NCBI RefSeq assembly: GCF_020880995.1 | Contig: NZ_JAJISD010000013.1 | Span: 1 to 64,000 of the forward strand | Source: Reyranella aquatilis | GTDB lineage: Bacteria; Pseudomonadota; Alphaproteobacteria; Reyranellales; Reyranellaceae | Length of the DNA stretch: 64,000 bases | Reading direction: 5' to 3' | In this document: positions 60,881 through 64,000 of the stretch, piece after piece | Position numbering within the stretch: position 1 is the first letter of the stretch | Layout of the letters: every line of letters begins with the position of its first letter | Made by a program: the position numbers and the translations under genes | The notes under the pieces: generated by a model | What the model saw: the letters and a program-made list of their open reading frames with translations, nothing else | The model's database searches: none | What the model was told of the DNA's origin: nothing

Positions 60881-62380
60881 ATGAGCGCCCAGCTTTCGCG
60901 CGACGACTGGAAAGGCCGCATTGGCGGCCTCAGCTACCGGAACCAGGCCTTCATCGGCGGCAAATTCACGGCGTCGCTGACCGGCAAGACCTTCGATTGC
61001 GTCAACCCGGCCACGGGCCAGGTCCTGACCAAGGTCGCCGCCTGCGAGCAGGCCGACGTCGATGCCGCCGTGAAGGCCGCGCGCGCCGCCTTCGAGAAGG
61101 GCACCTGGGCCAACATGGCGCCGGCCCAGCGCAAGCGCATCATGCTGAAGCTCGCCGACCTCATGATGAAGAACCGCGAGGAGCTGGCGCTGCTCGAGAC
61201 CCTCGACATGGGCAAGCCGATCGCCTTCTCGACCACCGTCGACGTCCCGGGCTCGGCCAACACGGTGCAGTGGTTCGGCGAGGCGATCGACAAGATCTAC
61301 GACGAGGTCGCCCCGACCCCGGGCAACGTCATCGCCATGATCACGCGCGAGGCCGCCGGCGTGGTGGCCTGCGTCGTGCCGTGGAACTTCCCGCTGCTCA
61401 TGGCCTGCTGGAAGATCTCGCCCGCACTGGCCGCCGGCAACTCGGTGATCCTGAAGCCCGCCGAGCAGTCTCCCCTCACCGCGCTGCGCCTCGCCGAACT
61501 GGCGGCAGAGGCCGGAATCCCCGAGGGCGTGTTCAACGTGCTGCCGGGCTTCGGCGAAACCGCTGGCCAGGCGCTGGGCCGCCACATGGACGTCGACGTG
61601 CTGGCCTTCACCGGCTCGACCGAAGTCGGCAAGTACTTCCTGCGCTACTCCGGCGAATCCAACATGAAGCAGGTCTGGCTGGAGTGCGGCGGCAAGTCGC
61701 CGAATATCGTGCTGGCCGACGCCCCGAACCTCGACGTCGCCGCCCGCCGCACGGCGTTCGGCATCTGGTTCAACCAGGGCGAGGTCTGCACCGCCGGCTC
61801 GCGCCTGATCGTCGAGGACAAGATCAAGGACGAGTTCCTCGCCAAGGTCATGGCGATCGGCCAGAAGATGATGCCGGGCGACCCGCTCGACCCCAAGACC
61901 CAGATGGGCGCCATGGTCGACGAGACCCAGACCAAGCGCGTCATGGGCTACATCGACGCCGGCCAGAAGGAAGGCGCGAAGCTCGCCATGGGCGGCAAGC
62001 AGGTGCACATCGACAATGCCGGCTCGTTCATCGAGCCGACGGTGTTCGACAACGTCGACAACCGGATGAAGATCGCCCAGGAGGAGATCTTCGGGCCGGT
62101 ACTATCGGTCATCCCGGTCAAGGATGCCGAGCAGGCTCTCACCGTCGCCAACGACACGATCTACGGCCTCGCCTCCGCGATCTTCACCTCCGACATCAAC
62201 AAGGCCTTCAAGTTCTCGAAGGCCCTGCGCTCGGGTTCGGTGTGGGTCAACACCTACGATGGCGGCGACATCACCACGCCGTTCGGCGGCTACAAGCAGT
62301 CGGGCAACGGCCGTGACAAGTCCCTGCACGCCTTCGACAAGTTCACGCAGATGAAGACGACCTGGATCCAGCTCGGCTGA
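60881..62380 (+). CDS. NAD(P)-dependent aldehyde dehydrogenase
   Basis: A 499-residue protein. CVVPWNFPLLMACWKISPAL binds cofactor, FTGSTEVGKYF is the Rossmann motif, and WLECGGKSPNIV holds the general-base Glu. FNQGEVCTAGSRLIVE has the catalytic Cys, and GPVLSVIPVKDAEQAL and FGGYKQSGNGRDKSLHAFDK form the C-terminal blocks. It fits the PuuC/aminobutyraldehyde-dehydrogenase subgroup, but the exact aldehyde is not fixed by sequence. A strong GAGGAGGAGAG precedes the ATG and a terminator follows. Confidence 0.93.
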   Translation: MSAQLSRDDWKGRIGGLSYRNQAFIGGKFTASLTGKTFDCVNPATGQVLTKVAACEQADVDAAVKAARAAFEKGTWANMAPAQRKRIMLKLADLMMKNREELALLETLDMGKPIAFSTTVDVPGSANTVQWFGEAIDKIYDEVAPTPGNVIAMITREAAGVVACVVPWNFPLLMACWKISPALAAGNSVILKPAEQSPLTALRLAELAAEAGIPEGVFNVLPGFGETAGQALGRHMDVDVLAFTGSTEVGKYFLRYSGESNMKQVWLECGGKSPNIVLADAPNLDVAARRTAFGIWFNQGEVCTAGSRLIVEDKIKDEFLAKVMAIGQKMMPGDPLDPKTQMGAMVDETQTKRVMGYIDAGQKEGAKLAMGGKQVHIDNAGSFIEPTVFDNVDNRMKIAQEEIFGPVLSVIPVKDAEQALTVANDTIYGLASAIFTSDINKAFKFSKALRSGSVWVNTYDGGDITTPFGGYKQSGNGRDKSLHAFDKFTQMKTTWIQLG

Positions 62381-62398
62381 TCCGGCCCGTTCGAACGA

Positions 62399-62434
62399 AG
62401 CCGCGCCGGTGATCGCCCGGCGCGGCTTTTTTTG
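62399..62434 (+). terminator. Rho-independent terminator of the aldehyde dehydrogenase gene
   Basis: AGCCGCGCCGG (62399-62409) pairs with CCGGCGCGGCT (62417-62427) around a 7-base loop and is followed by seven T. It may serve the convergent gene as well. Confidence 0.92.
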
Positions 62435-62465
62435 TGACGATACCGGACCGAAACACCTGCCGCGG

Positions 62466-63032
62466 TCACCGCGTGCCGGCGAGAATCGCCTCGGTCGTCG
62501 TCACCTCCGCATACTCTCCGTCCAGCAGCGCCAAAGTCAGTTGATGCACGTCCTCGGCCGGCCAGAGCCGACCGGTCAGGTCACGCTTGTCGCACGACCA
62601 GCAGGCATCGCCCGGCAGGCGAACCCGGAATCCCAGGTTGGCGGCCACGCGCACGGTCGCCTCGACCGAGTTGGCGAGCAGGGCCCCACAGATCACGAGC
62701 GGCGGCTTTTCTCCACCCGCACCCGCCATCGCCTGCAGGCCGGCCGCCAGGCCGGTGCCGATGAAGGCGCTATGCACCGTCTTGGCCACCACCATCTCGC
62801 CATCGCGCGGGGCCGTGAGCGGCAGGAATTCGTTGCCCTCCTGGCCCGGCCGGAACGGCGAGTCCGGCCGCGTCCCGTCATGCTTCACATGGACGGTCGG
62901 TGCGCCGCGCCGGCGCCAGTCGGCCAGCAGACGCGCGATATTCGCTTCGGCATCCGGATTGTTGCGGGGTCCCCACTTGGGATGAAGCATGGCCTTTTGC
63001 TGGTCGATCAGGATCAGTACGTCGTCCGCCAT
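62466..63032 (-). CDS. Isochorismatase-fold protein lacking the catalytic cysteine
   Basis: A 188-residue cysteine-hydrolase-fold protein. VLILIDQQKAMLHPKWGPRN holds the conserved Asp, EMVVAKTVHSAFIGTGL the Lys, and LVICGALLANSVEATVRVAA the nucleophile block. In active relatives this last block reads TNVCVEATVRDA; here the Cys is Ser (ANSVEATVR). The fold is otherwise complete, as with the following LGFRVRLPGDACWS. It could be inactive or have a changed activity, or the nearby C in DACWSCD could take over; that is unknown. It is convergent with the aldehyde dehydrogenase gene. Confidence 0.82.
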   Translation of the reverse strand: MADDVLILIDQQKAMLHPKWGPRNNPDAEANIARLLADWRRRGAPTVHVKHDGTRPDSPFRPGQEGNEFLPLTAPRDGEMVVAKTVHSAFIGTGLAAGLQAMAGAGGEKPPLVICGALLANSVEATVRVAANLGFRVRLPGDACWSCDKRDLTGRLWPAEDVHQLTLALLDGEYAEVTTTEAILAGTR

Positions 63033-63081
63033 CCTGCCTTGTCCCCTTGCTTCCGCCGCCCAATGCTAGTCGAGTGGAGGC

Positions 63082-63600
63082 ATGACCGTCATGCGCCGTC
63101 GCGAACCGCCGGAAAGCGCATTCCTCGAGGGCCTCGCCCAGTCCTACTACTGGGACTCCCATGAAGCGCCGCTGCGCCGGCCCGATCTCACCATCACGGA
63201 AATCTACCTCGCGCTCTTCGCCCATCATCCGCGATGGGCGCGCTGGCTTCTCATCCTGCGAGGCTGGATCGTGGCCCCCTTCGGTCTCCGCAGGAGCACC
63301 GCGTCGGCATTCGACACGATCGAGATCAAGCCCGCCTATGCGGTCGGCGAAAAGATCGCCCGTTTCACGCTGTACGCGCAGAACGACACCGAGATCGTCA
63401 CCGGCGGCGACGACCGTCATCTGGATTTCCGGGTGTCGGTCCGCAAGCTGTCCCGCGACGGTTCGGACCGGGTGGTGCTGTCGACGGCGGTGAGCCCGCA
63501 CAACCTGTTCGGCAGGGCCTATCTCTTCGTCATTCTTCCTTTCCACCGTCTCGGCGTCAGGGCGCTGCTGGCCAACGCCGTCCGCGCGGGACGGGTCTGA
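63082..63600 (+). CDS. DUF2867-like protein
   Basis: A 172-residue protein. After an acidic start it has LAQSYYWDSHEAPLRRPDLT, then FGLRRSTASAFDTIEIKPAY and HLDFRVSVRKLSRDG. It ends with STAVSPHNLFGRAYLFVILP, the conserved last block of DUF2867 with H-N-x-x-G-R-x-Y. The family function is unknown. There is no signal peptide. It is divergent from the isochorismatase-like gene, with 49 bases between the start codons. Confidence 0.7.
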   Translation: MTVMRRREPPESAFLEGLAQSYYWDSHEAPLRRPDLTITEIYLALFAHHPRWARWLLILRGWIVAPFGLRRSTASAFDTIEIKPAYAVGEKIARFTLYAQNDTEIVTGGDDRHLDFRVSVRKLSRDGSDRVVLSTAVSPHNLFGRAYLFVILPFHRLGVRALLANAVRAGRV

Positions 63601-63686
63601 TACCGCGCCAGTCATGCAATTTCTGTCTCTTGTGCGCTCCCCCGCTTGGTAGTCGAATTTCAGGAACAACAACCAAGGAGGAAACG

Positions 63687-64000
63687 ATGCAGTTCGGTTA
63701 CTTCACCATGCCGTCTCATCCACCCGAGCGGTCGCTGAAGGACGGCCACGAATGGGATCTCCAGGTGATTCGCTGGCTCGACGAGCTGGGCTTCACCGAA
63801 GCCTGGATCGGCGAGCATCACACCGCGCCGTGGGAGCCTCACCCTTCGCCCGACCTGCTGGTGGCGCAGGCGCTGATGCAGACCAAGAACATCCGCCTCG
63901 GGCCCGGCGGCTTCCTGCTGCCCTACCATCACCCGGCCGAACTCGCGAACCGCGTGGCCATGCTCGACCACATCTCGGGCGGCAGGCTCAACTTCGGCGT
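63687..64000 (+). CDS. LLM-class flavin-dependent oxidoreductase, N-terminal part
   Basis: The first 104 residues are visible; the gene continues past the window. MQFGYFTMPSHPPERSLKDG and then WLDELGFTEAWIGEHHTAPW, DLLVAQALMQTKNIRLGPGG and PYHHPAELANRVAMLDHISG are the start of the bacterial luciferase-like barrel. The EHH motif binds flavin. It is similar to alkanal or limonene monooxygenase-type members. A strong AAGGAGG precedes the ATG at 63687. Confidence 0.9.
   Translation, partial: MQFGYFTMPSHPPERSLKDGHEWDLQVIRWLDELGFTEAWIGEHHTAPWEPHPSPDLLVAQALMQTKNIRLGPGGFLLPYHHPAELANRVAMLDHISGGRLNFG

Overview
The window is high-GC DNA (roughly 65% by eye) from an alphaproteobacterium. Indications are the GatCAB amidotransferase, a zinc-free L33, a tripartite-tricarboxylate (Bug-type) binding protein, RuvX and a pyrB/pyrC-prime pair. 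Gene content and style remind me of Rhodospirillales/Reyranella-like soil bacteria, but that placement is inference. No rRNA, CRISPR array or plasmid backbone is visible.

Region 1 (1-461) is accessory debris. It holds the last 33 codons and terminal repeat of an IS5-family (IS427-like) insertion sequence. This abuts the 5-prime part of a DUF4062-like gene that the IS has cut off.

Region 2 (462-11195) is a compact integrated element of about 10.7 kb. It sits at the 3-prime end of tRNA-Ser(GCU) and is bounded by a perfect 20-bp direct repeat. Its order from the tRNA inward is P4-type tyrosine integrase, a small protein, an AlpA/excisionase-like HTH protein, three unknown translationally coupled genes, a 1022-aa PrimPol-helicase, a long inverted repeat, and a P27-type small-terminase-like protein. 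Cargo follows: a lower-GC DNA methyltransferase fused to a PD-(D/E)XK-like nuclease domain, then a secreted thermonuclease and a lipoprotein. There is no large terminase, portal, capsid or tail gene. I read it as a phage satellite resembling PICI/SaPI-type islands. The motif CCTGAAA is strongly enriched in it relative to the rest of the window.

Region 3 (11276-27507) is chromosomal: argE, dps, two GSTs, a serine hydrolase, a cobalamin riboswitch placed in front of a fatty acyl-AMP ligase, a cyclase-family enzyme, a CobW GTPase, a lactonase-like enzyme, gatB, a solute-binding protein and a D-aminoacylase-like amidohydrolase.

Region 4 (27508-33538) looks like a surface-glycan locus with parallels to Pga/Bcs systems. 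It has a TPR/beta-barrel outer-membrane protein, a receiver domain fused to a PIG-L deacetylase, an ATP-grasp ligase and a histidine phosphatase. Convergent to these are a processive-type GT2 synthase and a 47-aa one-helix membrane protein overlapping it.

Region 5 (33555-64000) is mostly housekeeping: gatA-gatC, an SOS1-like antiporter, ruvX, a di-heme peroxidase group, a divergent pair of citrate synthases (one with an N-terminal HTH), pyrB with a degenerate dihydroorotase, plsY, an MFS transporter, dprA-topA-rnr, a DUF983 protein, an S41 protease, rpmG, an aldehyde dehydrogenase, an isochorismatase-fold protein lacking its cysteine, a DUF2867 protein and a truncated LLM flavin oxidoreductase. 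The candidates for something undescribed are the satellite (Region 2), the riboswitch-FAAL pair and the REC-PIG-L glycan locus.
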